Of a stretch of 64,000 bases of DNA, positions 36,659 to 47,078 are shown piece after piece (positions within the stretch are counted from its first letter, which is position 1; every line of letters starts with the position of its first letter). Location of the stretch: contig NZ_JBAGBW010000010.1 of assembly GCF_039822205.1 (NCBI RefSeq), positions 7,742 to 71,741 of the forward strand, in the 5' to 3' direction. The notes beneath the pieces are model-generated. The model searched no databases. It worked only from the letters and a program-made list of their open reading frames with translations, and was not told where the DNA came from. Source of the DNA: Thermodesulfobium sp. 4217-1 (GTDB taxonomy: Bacteria > Thermodesulfobiota > Thermodesulfobiia > Thermodesulfobiales > Thermodesulfobiaceae). A program made the translations under genes and the position numbers.

Positions 36659-38530
36659 TTGGATATTGAGATTTTAAATAAATTAGAAAATCCGAAACAA
36701 ATTGCAAGCTTAAGTATAGATGAAAAGAGAAAATTAGCCAAAGAAATTAGAAAAACAATTATCAAAACTGTCAGCAAAAATGGCGGTCATCTATCTTCAA
36801 ATCTTGGAGTAGTGGAGCTGACTATCGCACTGCTTTCAAAATTAGACCTGACAAAGGACTTTATTGTTTTTGATGTTGGACACCAAATATACCCTTATAA
36901 ATTAATGACCAACAGATTCGAAAGATTTTCAACCCTAAGACAATACAATGGAATAAGCGGCTTTCCAAAAAGAGAAGAGAGTCCTTATGATTTCTTTGGA
37001 ACAGGGCATGCTGGAACTTCTATATCAGCTGGTTTAGGCGCATGTATCGGCAAAGAGATATTAAATAAAGAAGGCAAAGTAGTGGCAGTAATTGGCGATG
37101 GAGCGATGACCTGCGGGATGGCGCTTGAGGCATTCAATTATCTTGGACACACAAAATCAGATCTAACAGTAATATTAAATCATAATGAAATGTCAATCTC
37201 ACCAAATGTGGGCGCACTATCCAAAACCTTATTAGAGCTTAGAACCCACACCTTATATAAAAATTTCAAGTCAACCATAGAAACTCTTAGCAATAGACTG
37301 CCAAACGGAAAAACCTTTTTAGATTTTGCTCTCAGATTTAGGGATGCTTTTAAAGAAGTGCTTATAGGAAAATGCTTTTTCGAAGAGCTCGGCATAAACT
37401 ATTACGGCCCTATTGATGGACATAACATAAATCTTTTAGAGTTTACAATTGAGAGGACTTTGAATCATCCAGGGCCAAAGGTATTACACGTAGTCACTAA
37501 AAAGGGTTATGGATACAAAATGTCAGAAGAAAATCCAACCTTTTTTCACAGTGCTCCAAAATTCGAAATTTCTACTGGAAAACCATTTGAAAAAAAGATA
37601 TCTTTTACAAAAATATTCTCTGACACAATAGTCGAAATAGCCAAAAAGGATAAAAATGTGGTTGCTATCACTGCAGCAATGCCAGATGGCACTGGTTTAA
37701 CAAAATTTGCAAATGAATTCCCAGATAGATTTTTCGATGTTGGCATTGCAGAGCAATTTGCAGCTACCTTTGCAGCGGGCTTGTCTACTCAGGGTTTGAA
37801 ACCAGTTGTAGCAATTTATTCTACTTTTCTACAAAGAGCCTATGATCAGCTAATCCACGACGTGGCACTTCAAAACCTACCGATAACATTTGTTTTAGAC
37901 AGGGCTGGGCTGTGTGGCCCTGACGGACCCACCCATCATGGAGCATTTGATTTATCGTTTTTATTGCCAATACCAAACTTACACATACTTGTGCCATCTG
38001 ATGAAATTGATTTACAAAATATGCTCAACTATTCGGTTAAGTTAAATGCACCTGCAGTCATCAGATATCCAAAGGGAGAGATTGTAGGCAAGAGGCAAAG
38101 TGCCCCATCGAATTTCGATGAGCCTGAATTTATAAATAGAGGAAACAAAATAGCAATTTTAGCAATTGGACCTATTGTATGGAAATGCATCAAAATAATT
38201 GAAGAAAACAATCTGACAAATGAAGTCAGCATAGTCGCTTTTAAGAAAATAAAACCATGGACTGAAAAAACATTTGAGACATTCGAAAAAATATTAAAAT
38301 CACACACAAAAATATTCACCGTAGAAGAGAATTCAGCTATTGGAGGTTTTGGATCGTATTGCCTACTTATGGCCTCAAGATCGGGGCAAGCCGAAAAATT
38401 TTCAGATATTTTGGGATTTCCAGATTACTTTATGCCCCATGGAGATAATAACTCTATAATGAAACAAATAAAAATGAGCGATGATGACATTCTAAAAACT
38501 ATTAATCGTCTCTTAGTCGATCGGACTTAA
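36659..38530 (+). CDS. dxs: 1-Deoxy-D-xylulose-5-phosphate synthase
   Basis: First enzyme of the MEP isoprenoid pathway; uses thiamine diphosphate to join pyruvate and glyceraldehyde 3-phosphate. 623 residues: HLSSNLGVVELTIAL, VFDVGHQIYPYKLM, GDGAMTCGMALEAFN (ThDP motif), YYGPIDGHN, RFFDVGIAEQFAATFAAG and DRAGLCGPDGPTHHG. It starts with TTG behind AAAGGAG. Confidence 0.97.
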   Translation: MDIEILNKLENPKQIASLSIDEKRKLAKEIRKTIIKTVSKNGGHLSSNLGVVELTIALLSKLDLTKDFIVFDVGHQIYPYKLMTNRFERFSTLRQYNGISGFPKREESPYDFFGTGHAGTSISAGLGACIGKEILNKEGKVVAVIGDGAMTCGMALEAFNYLGHTKSDLTVILNHNEMSISPNVGALSKTLLELRTHTLYKNFKSTIETLSNRLPNGKTFLDFALRFRDAFKEVLIGKCFFEELGINYYGPIDGHNINLLEFTIERTLNHPGPKVLHVVTKKGYGYKMSEENPTFFHSAPKFEISTGKPFEKKISFTKIFSDTIVEIAKKDKNVVAITAAMPDGTGLTKFANEFPDRFFDVGIAEQFAATFAAGLSTQGLKPVVAIYSTFLQRAYDQLIHDVALQNLPITFVLDRAGLCGPDGPTHHGAFDLSFLLPIPNLHILVPSDEIDLQNMLNYSVKLNAPAVIRYPKGEIVGKRQSAPSNFDEPEFINRGNKIAILAIGPIVWKCIKIIEENNLTNEVSIVAFKKIKPWTEKTFETFEKILKSHTKIFTVEENSAIGGFGSYCLLMASRSGQAEKFSDILGFPDYFMPHGDNNSIMKQIKMSDDDILKTINRLLVDRT

Positions 38531-38580
38531 AATATTGAAAATTATATTATGCAAAAAAATCTTTTTTAAGGTGATAAAAA

Positions 38581-39378
38581 ATGGTAGATCATATTTTTTT
38601 GATTAAAGTAAACCCAAAAAAGCAATATAACTTGGATTTTCTTTATCGTTTAAGTAAAAAGTATACATTTTTTTCTATTGATAAAGAAACGCATGATATT
38701 ACAAATTTTCCAATTAGAGGGGACGGAGATGCAATAATAACTTTTGGCGGCGATGGAACGTTGCTAAGGTTGATCCATGAAATTAATTTAGATAAAAATA
38801 TTCCAATATTCGTACTGGATCTTGGAAGGCTTGGGTTTTTGTCTACTGGTTCTGTAGACGAATTAGAAGAATTTTTAATAAAATTCCCTGATGTATATTC
38901 AGAAAAAATCAGCCTTCTTGAGATAATGACTTTGGATAAGATAAAATATGCGCTAAATGAAATAATATTTTCAAGATCAGACCCTTTGATGGTTCCCTGG
39001 ATATTGAAAATCGACGGTACAACATTTAAAGTATTTTCTGATGGAATTATAGTTTCATCATCTATCGGCTCCACAGCATATTCATATTCTGCTGGAGGTC
39101 CAATAGTTGAACATTTTTTTGATTGTATGGTAGTCACTCCCATTTCTTCCAGAGATCCCCGCTGCAAACCAATGGTCATTAAAAGAAAAGCGATTGAAAT
39201 AGAATTCGATCTTAAATACAAAACGCTTTATTACAGCGTAGACGGACAATGCATAACCCCATTGAAAGGCGTTGAAAAATCAATAATTACACCTTCTGCA
39301 AAGTCAATAACCCTTTTGTTCAGTAAAAAAACCTCTTTTTTTAAAAAACTTAAGGAAAAGATGTCGTGGGGAACATGA
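38581..39378 (+). CDS. nadK: NAD kinase
   Basis: Phosphorylates NAD to NADP. 265 residues: ITFGGDGTLLRLIHE (GGDG motif), VLDLGRLGFLS, NEIIFSR (NE motif), GSTAYSYSAGGPIV and PISSRDPRCKPMVI. AAGGTGAT lies close to the ATG. RecN follows after 51 bases; nadK-recN pairing is common in bacteria. Confidence 0.96.
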   Translation: MVDHIFLIKVNPKKQYNLDFLYRLSKKYTFFSIDKETHDITNFPIRGDGDAIITFGGDGTLLRLIHEINLDKNIPIFVLDLGRLGFLSTGSVDELEEFLIKFPDVYSEKISLLEIMTLDKIKYALNEIIFSRSDPLMVPWILKIDGTTFKVFSDGIIVSSSIGSTAYSYSAGGPIVEHFFDCMVVTPISSRDPRCKPMVIKRKAIEIEFDLKYKTLYYSVDGQCITPLKGVEKSIITPSAKSITLLFSKKTSFFKKLKEKMSWGT

Positions 39379-39429
39379 AAATCTTATTTAGCTATAGATA
39401 TAAAACTGGCTTTAAAGGAAATAAGTAAT

Positions 39430-41100
39430 ATGCCAAATGACATATCAGAATTATATTTTGATTCAGGAATAATTAAAAAAATCACAATTGATAATACTCT
39501 AATAATCGATAATATTACTATCGAATTTACAAAAAAAATAAATGCTTTAACTGGAGAGACTGGCGCAGGCAAATCGCTTATAACAGGAGCTATCGCATCA
39601 TTCTTAGGAGAAAAAGTTATCTTTGTGCCAAAAAATCCAGATAAACCCTCAATTATAACTATTGAAATAAATGGACTTCACAAAGAAGGCTCAAAAGATA
39701 TAAAAATAAAAAAGGTTACAAATCAGAGTGGCAAAAGTTCAACTTATATTGACGACAAGATATCAAACCAAAAAGCCATAAAATCTATTCTTAAATTTAT
39801 AGAGCTAACAGGCCAACATGCCAATCAGTCACTCCTTAAGAAGTCATATCAAAATGAAGTTTTCGATTCCTTCTCAGAAAATACTGAGCTGAAAAAGTCA
39901 TATCAAAAGGCCTTTGAGCGATATAGGGGATGTATACAAAAATTATCTGAGTTAAATACAAATTTAAAAGACATAAAGAATAGAAAAGAGATTTTACAAG
40001 ATCTTTTGAAGATAATAGACAATGAAAATTTTTATAAAGGCGAGATTGCAAAACTATTAGAAGAAAGAGATATACTTAAGCAAAGCGAATTAGTCAACGA
40101 AAAATTGCAAAAAATATCTGGCATTATTTCATATCCATCAAGCTTATATGATTATATATCATCTCTTTCTGTTGAGATAAAAAATCTATCAAAATATGAA
40201 CAAATCAATGACCTATTTGATTCTTTTATGAATCTAAAATCTTCTTATGAAACTTTTTGCGAACAAGTAGAGGCCAAGATTCTTAAAATGCCAGATTTTG
40301 CTGAAAGGTTTTTATATATACAAGATAGATTGGCAGCCGCTGAGAAAATAAGAAGAATCTTAAAGCTTCAAGAAATTGCACAAATAGAGACAGCAAGAGT
40401 TGATATAGAGTCAGAGATAAACAAAATTTTTGATTTAGAACAGGAAAAAGAGTTATTAGAATTAAATTTAGAAAATTTTAAAAATGAAGTTATAAGATTG
40501 GCCGATGAGCTCAGCAAGAAAAGATCTGACAATATTGATATCTTCTCGCAAAGCGTAGAAAACGAACTTAAAGAGCTTGATATTCCAAATGCAAAGTTTA
40601 AGGTAATCTTCAATGAACCATCTGGCGACATTGTAATAAACGGCAAATCATTTTCAAGATACGGTGCCGAAGAAATTGAATTTTACTTTAGCGCAAATCC
40701 TGAAATACCTCTTGAAACTCTTGAAAAAGTAGCATCAGGAGGAGAGCTTTCAAGAATTATGTTGGCCTTAGAACTATTGAACAATGACGAAAATAAAAAT
40801 TCCAAAACATTTATATTCGACGAGATAGATTCTGGTATCGGAGGTTTCGCAGCAGTAAAATTAAGAGAGAAGTTGTTAGAGCTGTCAAATTTCAACCAAA
40901 TTTTTATAATTACTCATCAAGCCAATCTTGCAGCTTGTGCAGATCTTCATTACAAAATCATAAAAGAGCAGAAAGATGATGTAACACATGTGACGGTTAA
41001 AGCGCTATATGAAAATGAAAGGTTAGAAGAACTTTCTCGAATGTTATCGGGTAATATTAGCGAATATGGACTAAAACACGCAAAGGAGCTTTTAAAATGA
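39430..41100 (+). CDS. recN: DNA repair protein RecN
   Basis: SMC-like ATPase for double-strand break repair. 556 residues: Walker A GETGAGKSLITGAI near residue 45, a central coiled coil, ELTGQHANQSLL (Q-loop region), the signature VASGGELSRIMLALELL and FIFDEIDSGIGGFAAVKL. Start preceded by AAGGAAATAAGTAAT, a moderate site. It overlaps pgeF by four bases (ATGA). Confidence 0.95.
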   Translation: MPNDISELYFDSGIIKKITIDNTLIIDNITIEFTKKINALTGETGAGKSLITGAIASFLGEKVIFVPKNPDKPSIITIEINGLHKEGSKDIKIKKVTNQSGKSSTYIDDKISNQKAIKSILKFIELTGQHANQSLLKKSYQNEVFDSFSENTELKKSYQKAFERYRGCIQKLSELNTNLKDIKNRKEILQDLLKIIDNENFYKGEIAKLLEERDILKQSELVNEKLQKISGIISYPSSLYDYISSLSVEIKNLSKYEQINDLFDSFMNLKSSYETFCEQVEAKILKMPDFAERFLYIQDRLAAAEKIRRILKLQEIAQIETARVDIESEINKIFDLEQEKELLELNLENFKNEVIRLADELSKKRSDNIDIFSQSVENELKELDIPNAKFKVIFNEPSGDIVINGKSFSRYGAEEIEFYFSANPEIPLETLEKVASGGELSRIMLALELLNNDENKNSKTFIFDEIDSGIGGFAAVKLREKLLELSNFNQIFIITHQANLAACADLHYKIIKEQKDDVTHVTVKALYENERLEELSRMLSGNISEYGLKHAKELLK

Positions 41101-41864
41101 GTGAACAATTACCCTATCCCTTTATTTTTAAATCTCAATCACTAATACAGGATGAGAGATTATTGCGACTAGGCATAAAGCATGGTTTTTCAACGAGACT
41201 TTCTGGTGTAAGTGAGAAACCATATGACAGTCTAAACCTATCTTTTCAAACGAATGACATTCGCGAAAATATTGTTGAAAACCGCAAAATACTTTGTGCA
41301 GAAACGCAAGTTGGTCCAGAATGGTGCGAAGCAGAACAAATTCATTCATTTTATACAAAACAAACTCTTGCTCCTGGTATTGTGAGAAAAACTGATGGTC
41401 TCATAACTTCAAAAAATAATTTGCCATTGTTTATAAAAACTGCAGATTGTTATCCTGTATTAATAACAGAAAAGAAAAAGAGCTTCATAGCAGTTCTTCA
41501 CATTGGCTGGAGGGGACTGTATAAGGGTATAATAGAGTCATTTTTTGACATAATAAAATTCGGCAGGGTTAAACCTCAAAATCTTATTGTATCTGTAGGA
41601 CCAGGCATATCATGGCAACACCTTGAAGTGGAGAAAGATATAGCGGAATCCTTCGAAGCTCACGAAGATCTATCCTTTCACATAAAGAAAAGCCAAAATA
41701 AATATTATATCGATATTGCAGGCGGTATAGAACACATATTTAGAAAATACGACGTTTTTGATATTTGTATATTGAAACTCTGTACTTATGAAAGAGATGA
41801 TTTGTTCTATTCATACCGTAGAGACAATGTTACCGGCAGACAGGGAACAATAATTTCTTTTTAG
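41097..41864 (+). CDS. pgeF: PgeF/YfiH-type purine nucleoside phosphorylase (laccase-domain protein)
   Basis: 255 residues. Family signatures are HGFSTRLSGVSEKPYDSLNLSFQTND, HSFYTKQT, LFIKTADCYPVLI, LHIGWRGLYKGII (metal His) and SVGPGISWQHLEV. The family acts in purine salvage or in removing erroneous muropeptides. It overlaps recN and ends only five bases from the opposing hom gene, with no room for a separate terminator. Confidence 0.92.
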   Translation: MSEQLPYPFIFKSQSLIQDERLLRLGIKHGFSTRLSGVSEKPYDSLNLSFQTNDIRENIVENRKILCAETQVGPEWCEAEQIHSFYTKQTLAPGIVRKTDGLITSKNNLPLFIKTADCYPVLITEKKKSFIAVLHIGWRGLYKGIIESFFDIIKFGRVKPQNLIVSVGPGISWQHLEVEKDIAESFEAHEDLSFHIKKSQNKYYIDIAGGIEHIFRKYDVFDICILKLCTYERDDLFYSYRRDNVTGRQGTIISF

Positions 41865-41869
41865 ACGCT

Positions 41870-43135
41870 TTAATCTTGATAAACTCTCAATGTAAGAGCT
41901 ATCTTTTTCACGCTTTCAATAGAGTTTAGCTTTTCAATAGCAGTATAAAAATTTTGTTCATTGCACTGGTGAAGGATAAAAACTAACTCAGCAAAACCTT
42001 CTTCACTAGTTTTTTGAACCATACTTTTTATGCTTACACTGTGATCAGCTAAAACCTTAGCAATTTTTGCAAGAACGCCCGGATTGTCGTTAACAATAGC
42101 CCTTAAATAAAATCTTGAAAACAACTCATCTGGTTTTAAGATTGCAGCCTTCGATCTAATGTTTCCAGAGAGTCTATGAGTGTGAGAATTTCTTATATGC
42201 CAGCTTATATCCATTATATCGCTTGCTACTGCTGATGCTGTAGGATTCCCTCCTGCCCCCTGACCATAAAACATAACCGAACCTACATAATCTCCCTTAA
42301 CTAATATAGAGTTCATATTATTATTTACCGAAGCCAATGGATGAGAATAAGGCAGTAACATTGGATATACTCTAATATCGTATTTGTCGTCTTTTACGCA
42401 CGCTCTTGCAATTAGCTTGATCTTGTATCCAAGGTCTTTGGCATACAGAACATCTTTAAGGCTAACATTATTTATTCCCTCAAATGAAAGTTCTTTTAGA
42501 TCGATCAATTTTCCAAAAGATACCGAAGACAAAATAGCTATCTTATATAGCGCATCCATTCCAGACAGATCAGAATCTGGATTTGCTTCAGCATAACCTT
42601 TTTGCTGAGCCTCTTTTAAAGCATCCTCAAATTCTTTTCCGTTATCAAGCTTGGTCAATATATAATTTGTGGTACCGTTCAAGATTCCAACAATTTCTTC
42701 AATTCTATTCGCTGATAAACAAACCTTTAAGGGTCTTACTATGGGGATACCGCCTCCAACAGCAGCTTCAAAGTATATTGGGACTCTCTTTCTATCTGCA
42801 AGAGAGAATATTTCTTCTGGATGTTTTGCCAAAACTTCTTTATTTGCTGTTACAACTGGAATACCGTTTTCAATTGATTTAGTAATGTATTCGAGTGCAG
42901 GATGCACAGATCCAATTAACTCTAAAATTATATCTGGCTTTAAAGATAAGATCTCTTCAAACGATGAGGCTAAATATATATTTTTATCTGAATGTTTTGC
43001 CTTGTCTCTGACAAGTGCCCCTACCAAATCAAATTTTTCTCCAATTTTGTGAAAAATTACATCTTGATTATTTCTTATTATGCTTAGAACGCTGCTGCCA
43101 ACATTCCCAAGACCTAAAATAGCAATTTTTATCAT
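41870..43135 (-). CDS. hom: Homoserine dehydrogenase
   Basis: Reduces aspartate semialdehyde to homoserine for methionine and threonine. 421 residues: the NAD-binding GLGNVGSSVL, TANKEVLAKHP, EAAVGGGIPIVRPL, LNGTTNYILTKLD, DSDLSGMDALYKIAIL, and a C-terminal ACT domain (AIVNDNPGVLAKIAKVLADHSVSI) that likely senses threonine or similar. Convergent with pgeF. Confidence 0.96.
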   Translation of the reverse strand: MIKIAILGLGNVGSSVLSIIRNNQDVIFHKIGEKFDLVGALVRDKAKHSDKNIYLASSFEEILSLKPDIILELIGSVHPALEYITKSIENGIPVVTANKEVLAKHPEEIFSLADRKRVPIYFEAAVGGGIPIVRPLKVCLSANRIEEIVGILNGTTNYILTKLDNGKEFEDALKEAQQKGYAEANPDSDLSGMDALYKIAILSSVSFGKLIDLKELSFEGINNVSLKDVLYAKDLGYKIKLIARACVKDDKYDIRVYPMLLPYSHPLASVNNNMNSILVKGDYVGSVMFYGQGAGGNPTASAVASDIMDISWHIRNSHTHRLSGNIRSKAAILKPDELFSRFYLRAIVNDNPGVLAKIAKVLADHSVSIKSMVQKTSEEGFAELVFILHQCNEQNFYTAIEKLNSIESVKKIALTLRVYQD

Positions 43136-43154
43136 TGAAAAACCTCCTTGTTTT

Positions 43155-44813
43155 CTATAGATCCTCCAACTTTGGTTTCATTGCAATTGGATATCTTCTG
43201 CCATAACCAAAGGCTTTTCCGCTGACCTTCAGGGTGGGCGGAGCTTGCCTCCTTTTATATTCATTTCTAACAACCATTGAAACGACTTCAGAAACTATTT
43301 TTTGATCAAATCCACAAGAAACAATTTCTTTTATCGATTGTGCATTCTCGATAAACAATTTTAAAATTTTATCTAAAATTTCATAAGGAGGCAACTTTTC
43401 TTGATCGTATTGGCCAGGTCTTAGCTCTGCTGATGGTTTTTTTGTAAGAACCCTATCTGGTATAACTTTTCTCTTTGTGTTTAACCATCTTGAGATATTA
43501 TAAACGTCTTCCTTATAAATATCTGAAATCACAGCTAAACCACCAGTAAGGTCACCATATAAAGTAGTGTAACCAACTGCCATTTCAGATTTGTTTCCTG
43601 TGCTTAACAAAAGCTTGTTAAATTTGTTCGAAACTGCCATAAGCAAATTCCCTCTTATTCTTGCTTGCAGATTTTCTTCTGTAACATCTTTATTATAACC
43701 TTTAAAGACATCCATCAAAGATATGTCAAAAGATTTCATTAAAGATTCTATAGGAATTACTACTGTTTTAATGTTAAGATTCTTTGACAACTCCATAGCA
43801 TCCTCAAGACTTTCATTTGAGTTATATGGTGAGTTCATAATTAGCCCTATTACGTTCTCACAACCAAAAGCATCAACAGCTATACAAGCAGTTATAGAAG
43901 AATCTATTCCCCCGCTAAGGCCTAAAACTGCTCCGCTAAAACAGGTCTTTCGACCATATTCTTTAAGGCCAAATACTAAAGCCCTGTACATTAACTCTGT
44001 TAAGTCGTAATCTTCATTTACACAGACTTTACCTGAAATAAGCTCGTCTGTATCAATAGAAAAAATATTTTCTTCAAAAAAGGGCGCTAAATATTTTATC
44101 TGTCCTAACTTTGACATATAAAAACTCGCACCATCGAATATCAACTCATCATTTGCTCCAACACAATTTACATATAGCAGATCAAAATCAAAATTTTTAG
44201 TAATTTTAGAAAAAATATCTTTTCTCTGATTAAATTTTATAGAATGGTAAGGAGATGCAGAAATATTTATTACAAAATCTATTTTCTGACTTTCTTTATT
44301 TTTTGTTATTGCATCCTTGAGCGGATTTTCGCCATATAAATTACATTCATCGCCCAATCCCCAAAGATCCTCACACACAGTTACAAGTATATTTTTACCA
44401 TCTATATTTATAAAAAATGGACTCTGGCCTGGTTCAAAATACCTGGTCTCATCAAATACGTCGTAATAAGGCAAAAGCATTTTCTTTGCAAGACCGATAA
44501 TTTTTTTATTTTTTGCTAAGATGCCCACATTATGAATCTTTCTACCAACTTCTTTGTTTTTTTGGATAGAACCAAAAAGAATCGGGATATCTTGAGTCAA
44601 CTCAACAACCATTTCGTTGTACTCAAATGCTCTTGCACAAAAGTTTTCCCTTTCCAATAAATCTTTTGGGGGATAACCTGTAATTACCATTTCAGGCAAG
44701 ACCACTAAATCAGCATTGATTTCTAAGCCCTTTTTATACGTCTTCTCGATTAACACAAAATTATGCTCAAAGTCTCCAATAACGGGGTTAACCTGACCTA
44801 CAACTATCCTCAA
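43155..44813 (-). CDS. nadE: NAD+ synthetase, glutamine-hydrolysing
   Basis: 552 residues in two parts. The N-terminal ~270 form a nitrilase-type glutaminase: VLPEMVITGYPPKDLL (Glu), KMLLPYYDVFDE (Lys) and VTVCEDLWG (Cys). The C-terminal ammonia-dependent NAD synthetase has the P-loop GLSGGIDSSITACIA and STGNKSEMAVGYTTLYGDLTGG. Full length, so it can use glutamine. Confidence 0.96.
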   Translation of the reverse strand: MRIVVGQVNPVIGDFEHNFVLIEKTYKKGLEINADLVVLPEMVITGYPPKDLLERENFCARAFEYNEMVVELTQDIPILFGSIQKNKEVGRKIHNVGILAKNKKIIGLAKKMLLPYYDVFDETRYFEPGQSPFFINIDGKNILVTVCEDLWGLGDECNLYGENPLKDAITKNKESQKIDFVINISASPYHSIKFNQRKDIFSKITKNFDFDLLYVNCVGANDELIFDGASFYMSKLGQIKYLAPFFEENIFSIDTDELISGKVCVNEDYDLTELMYRALVFGLKEYGRKTCFSGAVLGLSGGIDSSITACIAVDAFGCENVIGLIMNSPYNSNESLEDAMELSKNLNIKTVVIPIESLMKSFDISLMDVFKGYNKDVTEENLQARIRGNLLMAVSNKFNKLLLSTGNKSEMAVGYTTLYGDLTGGLAVISDIYKEDVYNISRWLNTKRKVIPDRVLTKKPSAELRPGQYDQEKLPPYEILDKILKLFIENAQSIKEIVSCGFDQKIVSEVVSMVVRNEYKRRQAPPTLKVSGKAFGYGRRYPIAMKPKLEDL

Positions 44814-44856
44814 TATATTCCTCCAGTTTTAGAATCTTTGTATTTATATATTTATG

Positions 44857-45975
44857 TTAATTATATTCTACAAGAGAGGTAACCAATACATCATTGCCTA
44901 TTTTTTTTGTTTTAAGCGGATTCAATATCACTATGTTTTGATCGATTTCATATCCGGGACCAGAAAAAGGTGTAGGAGAATTTCTCCCACCTAATATCTT
45001 AGGAGCTATAAAAAAGTTTAACTCATCTATCAATTTTTCTTTTAGAATATGGAAGGCAAGGGATCCGCCGCCTTCAAGCAAAACTTTTATAATATTTCTC
45101 TTACAAAGCTCTCTCATAAGATTCGTATAAAATTTCTTTTCGTCTAATTCAAGGATCTGTACGCCCTGACTTTCAATCTGATCAGAAATTTTGTTTCTTG
45201 AACCTTTTTGAATTGCAAGTATGGTATCGCCCTCGTTAGGAGTGTTAAAAACCATCAAATCTTTTGGCAGAGCAGCCCTGGGATCTACTATAACCCTTGC
45301 TAATTTTTTCTCTACACCCTTAAGTCTCACATTTAAAAGTGGATCATCAAAAATTGCAGTCCTATAGCCAACCATAATAGCATCGCATTCAGCTCTAAGT
45401 TCATGAACATATTTTCGAGACTTTTCAGAGGAAATATATTTACTCTTGAAATTATGATCCGCTGTCTTGCCATCCAAGGTCATTGCACATTTATATATCA
45501 CCCATGGTAGGGATCTATTCATAGCTTTAAAAAAGTGTCTATTTATAAATTGGGCTTCTTTCTCTAAAATTCCATTTACAACTTTTATTCCTGCATACCT
45601 TAGTATCTCGACTGATTTCCCACTCATTTTCGGATTTGGATCTAATGTGGCAATAAACACTCTTTTTATCCCTGAAGAAACTATTTTTGAAGTACAAGAA
45701 GGAGTTTTACCATAATGAAGACATGGTTCCAATGTAACATATAAGTCAGCACCACTAAAATCTATATCTTTCGACTTCAATGCATTTGCCTCCGCATGGG
45801 GCTCGCCGAAAGCCATATGATAACCTTCTGAGATAATCTTTTTATCTTTTACAATCACACATCCAACCATAGGATTTGGAGAAGTAAAGTATTTCCCATT
45901 TAAGGCTAATTCCAAAGCCCTTTTCATAAAAGATTCATGTAAGTTCATTTCATCTTCAACATCCGTATCTAACAT
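44857..45975 (-). CDS. ribD: Riboflavin biosynthesis deaminase/reductase RibD
   Basis: Bifunctional enzyme of the riboflavin pathway. The deaminase half has SPNPMVGCVIVKD, HAEANAL and the zinc motif EPCLHYGKTPSC; the reductase half has KCAMTLDGKTA, SEKSRKYVHELRAECDAIMVG and LLEGGGSLAFHIL. The frame opens at GTG 45990; ATG 45975 is chosen because GAGGG lies eight bases before it, giving 372 residues. No other rib gene is seen here. Confidence 0.95.
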   Translation of the reverse strand: MLDTDVEDEMNLHESFMKRALELALNGKYFTSPNPMVGCVIVKDKKIISEGYHMAFGEPHAEANALKSKDIDFSGADLYVTLEPCLHYGKTPSCTSKIVSSGIKRVFIATLDPNPKMSGKSVEILRYAGIKVVNGILEKEAQFINRHFFKAMNRSLPWVIYKCAMTLDGKTADHNFKSKYISSEKSRKYVHELRAECDAIMVGYRTAIFDDPLLNVRLKGVEKKLARVIVDPRAALPKDLMVFNTPNEGDTILAIQKGSRNKISDQIESQGVQILELDEKKFYTNLMRELCKRNIIKVLLEGGGSLAFHILKEKLIDELNFFIAPKILGGRNSPTPFSGPGYEIDQNIVILNPLKTKKIGNDVLVTSLVEYN

Positions 45976-46010
45976 AAGTATATCCCTCACTCCCTTTCTC
46001 TATCTCGAAC

Positions 46011-47078
46011 TCATTCATCTTCTACAATATTTTCCTTTGCAAGCTGTTCGGTCAAGAGTGCCAGCTGACCACAGGCTCCATTTATATCTTCACCCTTAGA
46101 TATCCTTATGGTGGTTTTTATGCCAAAATTATTAAGCGACTCCTCAAAGATTTTAATCCTTTGCATTTTAGATTTTATTGTAACATTAGAATTCGACTGG
46201 TTATATTTTACAAGATTAACGTGAGCATGAAGTCCTCTTAAAAGATCTTTTAATCTAATAATATCCTGATCGCTGTCGTTTATGGCGTCCATCAAAATAT
46301 ACTCATAGGTTACTCGCCTTTTCGAACTTATGGCGTATTCTTCTGCTGCCCTAAGAAGTCTTTCAATATTAAAAATATTATTTACAGGAATAAGCTTAGA
46401 TCTAACCTCGTCAGTAGTTGCATGAAGAGAAATAGCCAATTTTATTGGAAGATTTTCATCTTTAAGCTTTCTAATGCCATCTACATATCCGCTAGTAGAA
46501 ATTACCATTCTCCTTGGGCTCATTGCTCTCCCACTCTTATCGGTTAATATTCTAATAGCCTTAATTACATTGTCAAAGTTCAGCATGGGCTCGCCCATTC
46601 CCATAAAAACAATATTATCAATTTTCCCAGATTTAGGCATGATAACATTTTCAACAGAAAGAACTTGAAGAATAATCTCTGATGCTTTCAAATTTCTTTT
46701 AAAGCCGATCTTCCCAGTCGAACACATTGCACATCCCACAGGGCAGCCTATCTGAGAAGAAACACATATTGTATTTCTATTGTTATGTTTTATATAAACG
46801 CTTTCAATAAATTCTGAATTCCCAAGATCAAACAAGAATTTCATGCTCATATCTTTCGATTGGACAACATTCTCTGCTAATAAAAAAGATATATCAAAGT
46901 GCGACTCTAAATATTTTCTTAAATCCAAGCTAAGGTTAGACATAAGTTGAAAATCATAAATATTATTCTTATAGACCCATGAAAAAATTTGTTTCGCTCT
47001 GTATTTTGGCAAACCTAAATCTAAAAAATATTTTTCAAGCTCACTTAAAGAAAAATCAAAAAACTTTTCTTTATTCAC
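46011..47078 (-). CDS. rlmN: 23S rRNA (adenine2503-C2)/tRNA methyltransferase RlmN
   Basis: Radical SAM methylase. 355 residues with CPVGCAMCSTGKIG (cluster Cys), NIVFMGMGEPMLNFDNV, STSGYVDGI, LAISLHATTDEVRSKL and the C-terminal GACGQL that bears the conserved second cysteine. Overlaps rsmB by eight bases. Part of a def-fmt-rsmB-rlmN group. Confidence 0.96.
   Translation of the reverse strand: MNKEKFFDFSLSELEKYFLDLGLPKYRAKQIFSWVYKNNIYDFQLMSNLSLDLRKYLESHFDISFLLAENVVQSKDMSMKFLFDLGNSEFIESVYIKHNNRNTICVSSQIGCPVGCAMCSTGKIGFKRNLKASEIILQVLSVENVIMPKSGKIDNIVFMGMGEPMLNFDNVIKAIRILTDKSGRAMSPRRMVISTSGYVDGIRKLKDENLPIKLAISLHATTDEVRSKLIPVNNIFNIERLLRAAEEYAISSKRRVTYEYILMDAINDSDQDIIRLKDLLRGLHAHVNLVKYNQSNSNVTIKSKMQRIKIFEESLNNFGIKTTIRISKGEDINGACGQLALLTEQLAKENIVEDE

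Noticed and set aside
38643-39221. 192-codon minus-strand frame opposite nadK
   Set aside because: Shadow; nadK motifs are on the plus strand.
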